38,805 nt of DNA from an uncultured Atopobium sp. (GCA_938036925.1 CALHVU010000011.1:1-38805); one strand, 5' to 3'. Positions 23,822 through 33,083 are shown, counted from the first letter of the stretch. A program made the numbers and translations. Notes: generated by a model from the sequence alone, not told the origin.

Positions 23822-25024
23822 TTAGAGCTGCTTGCCAGCCTCGATCAGGTCCTTGACCTGCGCACGAACGGCGTCCAGGTCCTCGTCGGAAGGAAGCCAA
23901 CCGATAGCGTGAACAGGCAGTGGCATGGTGAACTCAGCTGCCTCAAGCTCGGCCTGAACCATCTTTGGTCCAAGTGGAGCCCAGCCGTAAGAGCCAAACG
24001 CAAAGCCAATACGGTGGTCATTCTTTGGAGAAAGACCGCTCATATAGGTCAGGAAGGAAGAAACGGTAGGCAGGAACTTAGAGTTCAGCGTAGGCGAACC
24101 AACGCAGACATACTTGGAATCCAAGAAGTGATACATGACGTTAGAGATGTGAGTCTCTTTGAGGTCGATGAGCTGGGCAGGAATGCCTTCAGCCAGAAAA
24201 CCGTCCAGGAGAGCATGAGCCATCTTGTCGGTTGAACCCCACATGGAGTCGTACACAACCAGGGCTTTCTCCTCAAGCTTGCCGGTAGTCCACTCCTCGT
24301 ACTTGGAGATGATGTCGGCAATGTGGGAGCGCCATGCAACACCGTGAGCTGGGGCGATAATATCGATGTTCTCCAGACCAATGCCCTTAACTGCGGTAAC
24401 AGCAGAGTCAGCCTGACGACCGTAAGGGAGAACAATGTTTGCATAGTACTTGCGAGCCTGCTTCATAACCTCGCAGTAGTCGGACTCATCTTCAAAGCGA
24501 GTAGTTGAAGCGTAGTGCTGACCAAATGCGTCATTGGAGAAGAGGATCTTATCGTAGTCGGAATACGTGACCATGTTGTCTGGCCAGTGGACCATTGGGG
24601 TCTGCACAAAGGTCAGGGTGCGCTTACCGATGTTGAGCGTATCGCCCGTCTTTACGCCGTTGACGTTGATATTCTCGCCATAGAAAGCCTTGAGCTCCTT
24701 AACGCCCTGAGGCGCGCTTGCGTAGACCTCGGCGTTTGGCGCAAGCTCCAGAATGCGAGGAACGCTGCCGGAGTGGTCCATCTCGATGTGGTTGCAGATC
24801 AGAACGTCAATCTTTGCTGGATCGATGATGCTCTTAATGCGCTCGACCAGCTCCTCGGAGAATGGGCGCTTGACGGTGTCAATGAGCGTGACCTTCTCGT
24901 CCAAGATAAGGTATGCGTTGTAGGTAATGCCCTGCTCAGTGGTGTAGCCGTGGAACTCGCGAGCGTTCCAGTCAAGGGCGCCTACAAAGTAGACATCGGG
25001 TTTGATTTCGACAGAACTAAGCAT
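23822..25024 (-). CDS. fprA: Flavodiiron protein (FprA-type O2/NO reductase)
   Basis: The 400-residue cytoplasmic protein has a metallo-beta-lactamase domain with the diiron motif H79-x-E81-x-D83-H84 (NHIEMDHSG) and further ligand regions (QTPMVHWPDNM, SNDAFGQH, PAHGVAW). A C-terminal flavodoxin domain begins near residue 255 (VVYDSMWGST). It is a class A protein with no rubredoxin extension. Such enzymes reduce oxygen to water, or NO to N2O, in anaerobes. The frame is open to 25060, but the ATG at 25024 has a GGAGG site and fits the family start. It is divergent to the glycerol dehydrogenase gene. Confidence 0.93.
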   Translation of the reverse strand: MLSSVEIKPDVYFVGALDWNAREFHGYTTEQGITYNAYLILDEKVTLIDTVKRPFSEELVERIKSIIDPAKIDVLICNHIEMDHSGSVPRILELAPNAEVYASAPQGVKELKAFYGENINVNGVKTGDTLNIGKRTLTFVQTPMVHWPDNMVTYSDYDKILFSNDAFGQHYASTTRFEDESDYCEVMKQARKYYANIVLPYGRQADSAVTAVKGIGLENIDIIAPAHGVAWRSHIADIISKYEEWTTGKLEEKALVVYDSMWGSTDKMAHALLDGFLAEGIPAQLIDLKETHISNVMYHFLDSKYVCVGSPTLNSKFLPTVSSFLTYMSGLSPKNDHRIGFAFGSYGWAPLGPKMVQAELEAAEFTMPLPVHAIGWLPSDEDLDAVRAQVKDLIEAGKQL

Positions 25025-25116
25025 GTGTCCTCCAAAGACCACAGTGCGAAAATTTGACACTACAAGGATATCATTTGCCGGCTAGTGAATGTATGTTCAC
25101 GTAAACTTTCCAGAAG

Positions 25117-25191
25117 TTGTCCGAATCTAAATTCTTTCCGTGCTGGAATCTAGATTTTCACTTTGTCCGAATCTAAATATTTTCCTTGCTG
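25117..25191. repeat. 29-bp direct repeat between fprA and the glycerol dehydrogenase gene
   Basis: Copies at 25117-25145 and 25163-25191 match at 26 of 29 positions and begin TTGTCCGAATCTAAAT. A third partial copy (GAATCTAGATTTT) lies between them. A TTGACA -35-like box follows at 25202-25207. The position suggests regulator binding sites. Confidence 0.7.
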
Positions 25192-25257
25192 TTATGTTCT
25201 TTTGACAGTGTTACCATAATTTACATAGGTCTAAAACGTATCCGGAGAGGGGAACCT

Positions 25258-26352
25258 ATGAAAATGCTGCGCGCAATGCGTGAGCCACTGAAGTATGTTC
25301 AGGGCAAAAATGCTTGTCTCGAGTTCGAAAAAGAGATGGGCTACATGGGAAAGCGCTTCCTGTTTGTTTGCTCTAACAGCGGCTACAAAGCAACCCACGA
25401 CATGATCGAGCAGAGCTTCGAGGGCAAGGGCGACTATTACCGTCGCTACGAGGTCTTCGGTGGCATCTCTTCCAACGGCGAGATTAACCGCATGAAGGCT
25501 ATCGTCGAGGAGGACAACATCGACGTAGTCGTCGCTATCGGCGGCGGCAGCGCTGTTGACACCGCAAAGGCAACCGCATATTACGCTGGTAAGCGCATCG
25601 TTATTCTTCCTACCGTTGCAGCTACCGACGCTCCATGCACCGGCCTCTCCGTTATTTACAACGATGACGGTTCCTTTGACAAGTACCTCTTCTACCCACA
25701 GAACCCAGATGCAGTTATGGTCGACACCCAGATCATCGCTAACGCACCTGTTTCCTTCCTGGTAGCAGGCATGGGCGACGCACTGGGCACCTACTTTGAG
25801 GGCCGCGCATCCATCCGCACCGAGTCTCCTTCCCTCGAGGGAACCGGCATTACCCGCGTTGGTATGGCAATTGCTAAGGAGTGCTACCTCACCCTTCGCG
25901 ATTACGGTTCACAGGCAATTAAGGCTTGCGAGAACAACGTTGTAACCCCAGCTCTTGAGGCTATCTGCGAGGCAACCGTCTACATGAGTGGTGTCGGCGC
26001 TGACAACGTTAACTGCGCAGCAGCTCACTCCTTCTACAACGGCCTCACCTCTCTTGGTGGCCACAGCGCACCTCACGGCAACTGCGTTGCTTTTGGTACC
26101 CTGGTCCAGCTTGTTCTTGAGGGCGTTCCTCAGGAGGAGTTCGACGAGGTCCAGGACTTCTGCCTTGAGGTTGGTCTTCCAACTACCCTCGAGGAGGTTG
26201 GCATCACCACTGACGAGCAGATCAAGAAGATCGCTGAGGCTGCTTGCGTTCCTGGCGAGACCATCCACAACCTTGCTGGCGATGTCACTCCTGACGAGCT
26301 CTATGCAGCTATCGTTCAGGCTGACGCTATGGGCCGCGCTCTTAAGGCTTAA
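25258..26352 (+). CDS. gldA: Glycerol dehydrogenase (iron/zinc alcohol dehydrogenase family)
   Basis: The 364-residue enzyme oxidises glycerol to dihydroxyacetone with NAD+ or does the reverse. The NAD motif GGGSAVDTAK (95-104) and metal ligands Asp174 (GMGDALGTYFE), His257 (AAHSFYNGL) and His273 (SAPHGN) are all present, as in GldA. An upstream in-frame extension to 25186 is unlikely: the ATG at 25258 has a GAGAGGGG site and begins the conserved domain. Codon use is strongly biased towards preferred codons (AAC, GAG, CTC, ACC), which suggests high expression. No dihydroxyacetone kinase is nearby. Confidence 0.92.
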   Translation: MKMLRAMREPLKYVQGKNACLEFEKEMGYMGKRFLFVCSNSGYKATHDMIEQSFEGKGDYYRRYEVFGGISSNGEINRMKAIVEEDNIDVVVAIGGGSAVDTAKATAYYAGKRIVILPTVAATDAPCTGLSVIYNDDGSFDKYLFYPQNPDAVMVDTQIIANAPVSFLVAGMGDALGTYFEGRASIRTESPSLEGTGITRVGMAIAKECYLTLRDYGSQAIKACENNVVTPALEAICEATVYMSGVGADNVNCAAAHSFYNGLTSLGGHSAPHGNCVAFGTLVQLVLEGVPQEEFDEVQDFCLEVGLPTTLEEVGITTDEQIKKIAEAACVPGETIHNLAGDVTPDELYAAIVQADAMGRALKA

Positions 26353-26417
26353 GCTTCTAGCTGCAGGTTGCGCGACGCACACCGATGCGCCGCAACAGCA
26401 CATTTGCTTGATACAGA

Positions 26418-26448
26418 AGAGGGACCGCAGATGCGGCCCCTCTTTTTT
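26418..26448 (+). terminator. Intrinsic terminator of gldA
   Basis: AGAGGGACCGC (26418-26428) pairs with GCGGCCCCTCT (26433-26443) with one mismatch and a 4-nt loop, followed by TTTTTTG. Confidence 0.9.
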
Positions 26449-26510
26449 GTTGCAGCTTTTATGTGATAGCGAGAAGTGCGGACAATGGCGCCGGAGCTGC
26501 GACGCACCAC

Positions 26511-28268
26511 CTACAGGCCCAGTACCTGCTTAACGTCTGCGGCAATAAGCTCGGGATCCAGATGACTTTCTCGCATAAGGTCCGCGATGTTGACGCGGTC
26601 GTAGAAAGCCTTTTTGACGCCGTAGTTCAGCACACGTGCGGAAGAAGTTCCCAGGTGGCTGGCTATATTTTGTCCCCAGCTGCCCTCAATAATGCCGTCC
26701 TCAATGGTCACGATGACGTCGTGGTCTTTTACCAGGTTGTCGAGCAGATTCTGGTCGATGCCAGAGGCAAAGTATGGTTTGACCAGCGTGGCTTCAATTC
26801 CCAGGGTGGAGCTGAGGGCCTCAACGGTTTTCTCGCCAAGGTCGTAGAAATCGCCCAGGGCAAGAACTGCCACCTTGGAGCCCTTGCGCGTGACCTCGTA
26901 GGTGTTGAGGGCGTCGAAGTTTGTGCGGACGGGGCCCTCGGCATGGACCACAGGACCTGAAGGAATTGCGATGTAGACAGGGTGTTTGTCCTGGTCAAGC
27001 GCCCAGTCGAGCATGGCGATATACTCCTCGGCGTTGGACGGCGCGAGGTACACCATGTTAGGAATGTTTGCGATCATGGAAATGCTGCTGAGGCCCTGGT
27101 GAGTGGCGGCCATCAAACCCCTAATGGAGCCGGAGCCCACGATAACCGCAGGGTTCTGGTTGAGCGCCAGGTCCTGAGTTAGCTGGTCATACGTGCGCTG
27201 GATGAAGGTTGCGCTTGAGCCCCAAACTACGTGCGCACCCGCGTGAGCCGCGCCGGAAGCCATCGCAACTGCAGTTTCTTCGGCAATGCCCACGTCAAGG
27301 TAGTGCTTGCCCAGCTCTTCTCGACGTTCCTGCGTAAGGCCAAGCAGACCAGGAACAGCCGACATAAGCACCAAGAACTTTGGGTCAGTCTTTGCGCGCT
27401 TGAGGGCATACTCTGCAAAAATGCTGGCATACGACTCGGAAGAACCGGATGCAGGGCTCTGACCAGTCTGGATGTCAAACGGCATGTGCCAGTGCCACTT
27501 CTCCTTGTTTGCCTCCGCGGGAGCGTAGCCCTTGCCTTTGAGCGTATTGATGTGGACCACGACCGGATGGGTCGTGTCTTTTACCTGCTCGAATGCGGCG
27601 AGAAGAGCCTCGATGTCGTTGCCGTCATTGACATACAGGTAGTCCAGGCCCATCGATTTGAAGAGGTTATTCTCGGCAGCTCCGTTGGTGCGGCGCAGCT
27701 CAGCGAACTGGTCGTACATGCCGCCGTGGTTCTCGGCGATGGACATCTGGTTGTCGTTGAAGACGATGATAAAGTTGCTGTTCAGCTCGCCGGCAACATT
27801 CAGGCCCTCAAGAGCCTCGCCGCCGGACATGGATCCGTCGCCGATAACTGCGATGATGTTCTCCTTGCCGTCCATGATGTCGCGAGCCTTTGCCAGGCCA
27901 AGCGCCAGACTGATGGACGTGGAAGTGTGGCCGATTTTGAAGAGGTCATGCGGGGTCTCGGCGGGATCGGTGTAAGGAGACACCGAGTCGTAAAGCGCGG
28001 GATCCATGTATGCCTGCTTGCGGCCGGTGAGCATCTTGTGGGGATACGTCTGGTGCGAGACATCGTAAACGATATGGTCAACGGGCGAATTGAACACGGT
28101 ATGGAGCGCGATAGTTGCCTCGACGATGCCAAAGTTTGGACCAAAGTGGCCGCCATGCTTTGACTCCATGACCAGTAAGTTGTCGCGAATCTCCTGCGCA
28201 AGTACTGCACGAGCCTCCGCGTCCAGCTTCTTTACGTCTTCTGGTCCATTGATATTCTCTAGGTACAT
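26511..28268 (-). CDS. Divergent 1-deoxy-D-xylulose-5-phosphate synthase-like transketolase
   Basis: The 585-residue protein has the DXS domain order. It keeps thiamine diphosphate motifs (GDGSMSGG...N, residues 143-157; FNDNQMSI), the catalytic Glu330 (GIAEE) and the ATHQG histidine. It is shorter than typical DXS (about 620-640). Residues that hold the glyceraldehyde-3-phosphate phosphate in E. coli DXS (Tyr392, Arg420, Asp427, Arg478 by memory) appear replaced: IYSTF becomes SSATF (351-355), GADGPTHQG becomes GLMAATHQG (384-392), and RYPRG becomes AIPSG (434-438). It may be a paralogue with another acceptor rather than the isoprenoid enzyme. No other MEP-pathway gene is in the window. An AAAGG site precedes ATG. 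Confidence 0.8.
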   Translation of the reverse strand: MYLENINGPEDVKKLDAEARAVLAQEIRDNLLVMESKHGGHFGPNFGIVEATIALHTVFNSPVDHIVYDVSHQTYPHKMLTGRKQAYMDPALYDSVSPYTDPAETPHDLFKIGHTSTSISLALGLAKARDIMDGKENIIAVIGDGSMSGGEALEGLNVAGELNSNFIIVFNDNQMSIAENHGGMYDQFAELRRTNGAAENNLFKSMGLDYLYVNDGNDIEALLAAFEQVKDTTHPVVVHINTLKGKGYAPAEANKEKWHWHMPFDIQTGQSPASGSSESYASIFAEYALKRAKTDPKFLVLMSAVPGLLGLTQERREELGKHYLDVGIAEETAVAMASGAAHAGAHVVWGSSATFIQRTYDQLTQDLALNQNPAVIVGSGSIRGLMAATHQGLSSISMIANIPNMVYLAPSNAEEYIAMLDWALDQDKHPVYIAIPSGPVVHAEGPVRTNFDALNTYEVTRKGSKVAVLALGDFYDLGEKTVEALSSTLGIEATLVKPYFASGIDQNLLDNLVKDHDVIVTIEDGIIEGSWGQNIASHLGTSSARVLNYGVKKAFYDRVNIADLMRESHLDPELIAADVKQVLGL

Positions 28269-28445
28269 GTGCGACCTTTCTTTAATTGATTTGTTTCAAA
28301 TACGTACCCAGATGGGCAATACATGATACTGACGGGCGTAAAATAAGCCACATGAGTAAGGGAAACACGTTAGAAGCTTGTATCCGTGGTCAACCATATC
28401 GTACGGGCAACATCATTAATTGCTTGTACTGTTTTGATGGCGGCT

Positions 28446-28578
28446 GAGCACACCTATGTCAGATAATCTGTCAAAAAGACGTATACATGACGCTGAAACT
28501 AGGCAAGGCATGCAGAATATCTTCATTTGGTGTGTAATATGACCGCAATTGTGCAGATTATCCGACTTAGGTGTGTTC
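28446..28578. repeat. Long-armed imperfect inverted repeat
   Basis: Arms 28446-28472 and 28552-28578 match at 22 of 27 positions as inverted copies, spaced by 79 bp. The left arm contains the palindrome CAGATAATCTG. A mobile remnant or two protein-binding sites are possible. Confidence 0.6.
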
Positions 28579-28828
28579 CCTAGATACGGAATTTACCGAT
28601 AATTAAATTTCTTATATATGCCTATTCATTATTCAGAATATTAATTGAAGTTTATGCATAAAAATGTATATCAGGTATTGAGGCTCTCTAAATGTCAGAC
28701 ATTGAGCCCAGTTATCCGATTATCTTGACTAGAAACATGACAGTTCTTCAGCGAGGCGCGGCTAAGCTGCACCGTTTTGTACGCCAAGCCTAAGAAACCG
28801 ACGCTAAACACATTACGGAACACAAAAG

Positions 28829-28857
28829 AACCCTCGCACCTGAAAGATGCGAGGGTT
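28829..28857 (-). terminator. Terminator of the EF-G-like gene
   Basis: AACCCTCGCA (28829-28838) pairs perfectly with TGCGAGGGTT (28848-28857); on the minus strand CTTTTGTG follows. Confidence 0.88.
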
Positions 28858-28886
28858 TGTACTTGAAGCGTTAGTTTACCTGCGGT

Positions 28887-30962
28887 TTAGCGCTCGCCGG
28901 CGGCGCGACGCTCGGCGTACTCGGCAGCAAGACGAGCCTGAATGTCGTGCGGGACCTGCTCGTATCCTGCTAGCTCAACGGTATACTCGCCCGTTCCGCG
29001 CGAGAGGGACCTCAGCCTTGTAGCGTAATCGGTAACCTCAGCGTATGGAATCGTTGCCTTAATGGTAGTTTCACCAGTGGAAACGCCGGTGCCGGAAGAC
29101 ATTCCCTCAACGCGACCGCGGGAAGCGGAGACGTCACCCATGACGGAACCTGCGTAGCTGTCTGGAACGGTAATCTCCAGGTGAGCCATAGGCTCCAAGA
29201 GAACGGGTTCTGCCTGGTCAACAGCCTTCTGGAAACCAATACGAGCGGCGGTCTTGAATGCCATCTCGTTGGAGTCAACTGGGTGGTAAGAGCCCTCGTA
29301 AACAGCAACTTTAACGTCAATCATAGGATAACCAGCCAAAACGCCTTCACGCATGGTCTCCTGGACACCCTTATCAATAGCGGGGATGAAGCCGCGCGGA
29401 ATGTGGCCGCCAACAATCTCATCCACAAACTCGTAGCCTGCATCTGGGTTTGGCTCAATGCGCAGCCAGCAGTCGCCGTACTGGCCAGAGCCGCCGGTCT
29501 GCTTCTTGTGCCTACCCTGAGCACTTGCAACTCGACGGATTGTCTCGCGATATGGAATACGGAGCGCAACCTTATGTGCGGAAACGCCGGCTCGCTGCTC
29601 AAGACGCTCGAGAAGAACAGCCACTTGTGCCTCGCCGATTGCAGAAACAATGGTCTGGCCGGTGTCCTCGTCACGCTCAACCTTAAGGGTTGGATCGGCG
29701 TCAGCGGCCTTCTCCAGGAATGCGAACAGCTTGCCCTCGGTGCCGCGCTCATCAGGCTCAATGGCCGTGCGGTACAGGGAGTTGGGGAACCTGAATGCGG
29801 CGGCCTCAACCTTGCCGGTAACGGAAAGCGTGTCGCCCGTCATGGCCTCGAGCTTTGGAACTACCACAATGTCGCCGGCTGCAGCGGTGCTGACGTCAGC
29901 CGTGTCTTTGCCGCACATACGATACAGGTGAGAAAGGCGCTCAGGCTTGCGCGTGCGAGCGTTGATAAGCTCGGCACCTGCAGAAACAGTACCTGCAAGC
30001 ACCTTCACAAACGTAAGCTTGCCGTTCTGCGGATCTTGCAGCGACTTGAAGGCAAACGCAACAGGACGCTCGTCATCAGGTGAAATATCAAGCTGCTCGC
30101 CGTTTACCAGCGGAATGCGGCCAAAGTCGGACATAGTTGGGAACCAACCATCAATGGCATCAAGCAGCGAAATAACGCCCTCCTCGCGAACGCAAGAACC
30201 CGAGAAGACAGGAACAAAAATGCGATTCATAAGGGCCTTACCCAGCAGACCCTCAAGCTCTTCCTGCGTAATCTCTCCGCCCTCAAGGTAGCGCATCATC
30301 AGCTCATCGTCGGCCTCAACAACCAGCTCGGTCAGAGCGGCGCGGGCAGCTTCTGCCTCTGCTTGGAACTCGGCAGGAATATCGGTGACCTCAGGCTTGC
30401 CGTCTACCAGCTTGCGCGCCTTCTGATGGACAACGTCAATGATGCCGGAGAATGCTTCGCCAGAACCCATTGGAATGGTCACTGCGCCAAGCGAGGAGCC
30501 AAAACGGTCCTGAAGCATAGCCATCGCGGTCTCGTAGTCTGCATCAGGGCGGTCCAAGCGGTTGATGAACAGCGCGCGGCAGAGAGACAGATCCTCGGCG
30601 GCAAACCAAAGCCTGGTGGTGATAGTGCCAGGTCCACTAGCTGCATCAACGACAAACAGCGCAGTCTCAACAGCGCTCATTGCCGAATAGGCGTCACCCA
30701 CAAAGTCAGGATAGCACGGTGCGTCAAGCACGTTAATACGTGTATTTTCCCAGGTAATTGGTGCGATAGTAGTAGAAATAGAGAATCCGCGCTCTGACTC
30801 TTGTGAATCGTAATCAAGCGTGGGCTTTGTGCCTGCGTGGCCGCCTAAACGAGTGGTTGCACCCGTCAGATGCAGCATTGCCTCGGCAAGCATGGTTTTG
30901 CCCACGCCACCTTGGCCCACCAGGACCACATTCTTTACCTTAGAAACATTTTTTTCGGCCAT
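28887..30962 (-). CDS. Elongation factor G-like GTPase (EF-G2 family)
   Basis: The 691-residue protein has the five-domain EF-G layout: P-loop GQGGVGKT (16-23), the G3 region DAPCYPDF (80-87), G4 NRLD, and in domain IV the RHKKQTGGSGQYGD motif. Canonical EF-G has AHIDAGKTT and DTPGHVDF; here the catalytic His of G3 is Tyr84 and the P-loop differs. This is typical of the EF-G-like group found beside true EF-G in Actinobacteria and others. It may bind GTP and the ribosome but need not translocate. The start has an AGGAGG site. It is monocistronic, with its own terminator. Confidence 0.9.
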   Translation of the reverse strand: MAEKNVSKVKNVVLVGQGGVGKTMLAEAMLHLTGATTRLGGHAGTKPTLDYDSQESERGFSISTTIAPITWENTRINVLDAPCYPDFVGDAYSAMSAVETALFVVDAASGPGTITTRLWFAAEDLSLCRALFINRLDRPDADYETAMAMLQDRFGSSLGAVTIPMGSGEAFSGIIDVVHQKARKLVDGKPEVTDIPAEFQAEAEAARAALTELVVEADDELMMRYLEGGEITQEELEGLLGKALMNRIFVPVFSGSCVREEGVISLLDAIDGWFPTMSDFGRIPLVNGEQLDISPDDERPVAFAFKSLQDPQNGKLTFVKVLAGTVSAGAELINARTRKPERLSHLYRMCGKDTADVSTAAAGDIVVVPKLEAMTGDTLSVTGKVEAAAFRFPNSLYRTAIEPDERGTEGKLFAFLEKAADADPTLKVERDEDTGQTIVSAIGEAQVAVLLERLEQRAGVSAHKVALRIPYRETIRRVASAQGRHKKQTGGSGQYGDCWLRIEPNPDAGYEFVDEIVGGHIPRGFIPAIDKGVQETMREGVLAGYPMIDVKVAVYEGSYHPVDSNEMAFKTAARIGFQKAVDQAEPVLLEPMAHLEITVPDSYAGSVMGDVSASRGRVEGMSSGTGVSTGETTIKATIPYAEVTDYATRLRSLSRGTGEYTVELAGYEQVPHDIQARLAAEYAERRAAGER

Positions 30963-31101
30963 GATGCCTCCTCTGACTGCGGCAAGCAGCCGAGAAGGTC
31001 AGCCGATAGTACGCGCCCGAGTCTAGCGCGATATGCCTCGGCCCTTCCTGCTACTTACCGAACAAGAAAACCTCTAGCCACCCTACCGTACCGCAAAGCA
31101 C

Positions 31102-31148
31102 AAAAAGAGACACCCACCATTCGATAAACGACATACGGTGGGTGCCTC
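31102..31148 (-). terminator. Terminator of the SPFH/ABC operon
   Basis: CACCCACC (31111-31118) and GGTGGGTG (31137-31144) form the core of a 12-pair stem with one mismatch; on the minus strand TTTTTGTG follows. It is about 90 bp after the permease stop. Confidence 0.85.
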
Positions 31149-31236
31149 AAAGTTTCTTCTCGACAGAAGATTTTATACTGTTACCGCAGGTAGATGGTGC
31201 GAAATCGCAGAACACCACCCGCGTGCATCACAATAG

Positions 31237-33081
31237 TTAGATTCTAACTCCTCGGTGAACGGTGTTGTTAAAGATCAGGTAGCCGATAATTGCGTTCACC
31301 AGCGACAGCGTGACAAAGATAATGTTTGGCAGCGTCTCGTTAATCACGCCTGTTGACGAGCTAAATGATTCGATAACCGGAACAATCATCATCATGAACG
31401 TGCCGCCGATGACAAACATGGAGCCCAGCGTGCCCGCAAGAGAAGATACGGTGACCGAAAGGCTTCTCTTGGTGATATCGATGACAGAAGTCCAGTCAAA
31501 GTTTGGTCGACGAATATCAATGGCCAGGCCAACGTTAGACACCAGGAACACAATGCAGAGTGGCAGAATGACGTTTCTCAGGGCCGTTTCAATGGTGATG
31601 TGACCAGGAATTAGGAAGAAAATCTGAGTCACAACACTGAAGATGAGCACGTAGATCATGTTAACGGCAATCTTTGCGCCAAAAATCTGCTTTGAAGATA
31701 CGGGCATGGTTGCCATCAGCCAGTTTGAACGGCCTTCCAGCGAGTACGAAATAGCAGCGGAGTTGGCAGCGCAGAACATCGAGGTGCCAAACCAGGTGGT
31801 TACCATGCCAAAGATGGTTCTTGCCAAAGGTAGATAGCGCGGAACCTCGGACGCAGGAACAAAGTAGGCCACGATAGACGACGTGCTAAAGAACATGGAA
31901 ATAAAGGCGAGAATAACCATCAGCAAGCAGCCAAAAAGCATGTTTATAAAGACTGCTGGGTAACCCGTGATGGTCTGAATCTCTTTTCTGATCAGAGCAA
32001 CAAAAGGCGTCGCGGACTTAGTGGAAATCTGTTTGGTGGTGAACTTCTTCTGGACCTTATCCTCGCTTACCAGCGCATTAATGCGGTCATTGAAGCGAGA
32101 AATGATTGCCACAATTGCTGCAGGAGCTCCAACAGAAACCAGGACAAACAGCAAGAAACTGACAAGAGAGCCGGAGTTGAAGAAATCCGCAATCCACAGT
32201 GATGGAAGATAAACTACGCCAACTGAACTTGCAACGCTAAAGACGGTGTTCCGGAAGTTATCCACCACACCTGGGACAAACTTGTCTGCGTTGAAAGATA
32301 CCGTAAAGATAAAGAACAGGTACGCGACCATAAACAGAAGACCGAACGCTCCGCCGATAACCACGCCGAGTGACTTGAAGTGCAGCTTTGCAGCAAGGGC
32401 AGCAACCACAAAAGCCAAGAGAATTGCAGCAGAAACCGCAAGGTTAGGCCCAAGAAGAAGCGCGAACAAGGCGCCAATCAAGCGTGGAAGTGTAACCGCC
32501 TCAAAGGTGAAGTAAGCCAAAAAGACTGGCAGCATAATGACAATAGACCAGATACCTTCTGCAGCATACAGAGCTGCTACGCGAGAATAAATAATGGTGC
32601 TCTTTTTGATTGGAAGCGACATGATAAAGTCGTAATCCTTGTACGCAAAAAGCACGCCATTGGCCTTTACAAACGTCAAAATAATACCAGGTAGAGCGCC
32701 AACAAGAATTCCTGCCAGAGGAAGCAGCCTTGTGAAGCCAGCAATGGCTAGAGTTGTAGCAATGCCGTAAATGTAAACCATCATGAAGAGCGTGCCAACA
32801 ACTACAAAAATACCACCGACAATAGGCAGAGCGTTTGCGCCAACCTTTTTCTCAAAATTCTTTCGAGCGCCTATAACCTGCGTAGTCCAAATCATGGTGA
32901 TCTGAACCTTAAGCAGCATCCAGAACACTTTGAGATCGGAAGGCAGCTTGAGCTCAGAGCGATCAAGAACAGGAACTTGACCAGCACTTACTTGAGCTGG
33001 AATAAAGACATCTCCTGAGAGTTGCAGGTTCTGCTCAGGCACATCGGGGCGCTGAGGAGCCTGTGGAACATTGTTTGCCAT
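31237..33081 (-). CDS. ABC-2-type transporter permease
   Basis: The 614-residue integral membrane protein has a cytosolic Pro/Gln-rich N-terminus (about 45 residues) and roughly twelve hydrophobic segments. An AYKDYDFIMSLPIKKSTIIYSR segment (about 150-172) is typical of large ABC-2 permeases (the coupling stretch 'DL..LP.. ...'). It is the membrane partner of the ATPase gene directly upstream, whose stop lies 2 bp before this ATG. The substrate is unknown; lipid, peptide or drug export are the usual roles. It is the last gene of the operon. Confidence 0.85.
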   Translation of the reverse strand: MANNVPQAPQRPDVPEQNLQLSGDVFIPAQVSAGQVPVLDRSELKLPSDLKVFWMLLKVQITMIWTTQVIGARKNFEKKVGANALPIVGGIFVVVGTLFMMVYIYGIATTLAIAGFTRLLPLAGILVGALPGIILTFVKANGVLFAYKDYDFIMSLPIKKSTIIYSRVAALYAAEGIWSIVIMLPVFLAYFTFEAVTLPRLIGALFALLLGPNLAVSAAILLAFVVAALAAKLHFKSLGVVIGGAFGLLFMVAYLFFIFTVSFNADKFVPGVVDNFRNTVFSVASSVGVVYLPSLWIADFFNSGSLVSFLLFVLVSVGAPAAIVAIISRFNDRINALVSEDKVQKKFTTKQISTKSATPFVALIRKEIQTITGYPAVFINMLFGCLLMVILAFISMFFSTSSIVAYFVPASEVPRYLPLARTIFGMVTTWFGTSMFCAANSAAISYSLEGRSNWLMATMPVSSKQIFGAKIAVNMIYVLIFSVVTQIFFLIPGHITIETALRNVILPLCIVFLVSNVGLAIDIRRPNFDWTSVIDITKRSLSVTVSSLAGTLGSMFVIGGTFMMMIVPVIESFSSSTGVINETLPNIIFVTLSLVNAIIGYLIFNNTVHRGVRI

Positions 33082-33083
33082 GA

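Larger units (their letters stand above)
28269..28886. other. 618-bp intergenic region
   Basis: It is AT-rich and lies between the EF-G-like gene end and the dxs-like gene start. It holds the dxs-like promoter region, a long imperfect inverted repeat (28446-28578), a palindromic hairpin AATGTCAGACATT (28691-28703) flanked by GGCTC/GAGCC arms, and a terminator. The only ORF with an ATG I noted is 31 codons (28352-28447) and is not convincing. Confidence 0.6.

Noticed and set aside
27231..28163. 310-codon open frame on the plus strand
   Set aside because: It is antisense to the DXS-like gene, which has clear thiamine diphosphate motifs; the plus-strand product resembles no family.
28352..28447. 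31-codon ORF after a TAAAAT box, ending Gly-Gly with three cysteines
   Set aside because: It could be a leaderless small peptide, but there is no -35 box, no known relative, and such an ORF is expected by chance in 600 bp.
29181..30083. 300-codon open frame on the plus strand
   Set aside because: Antisense shadow of the EF-G-like gene.
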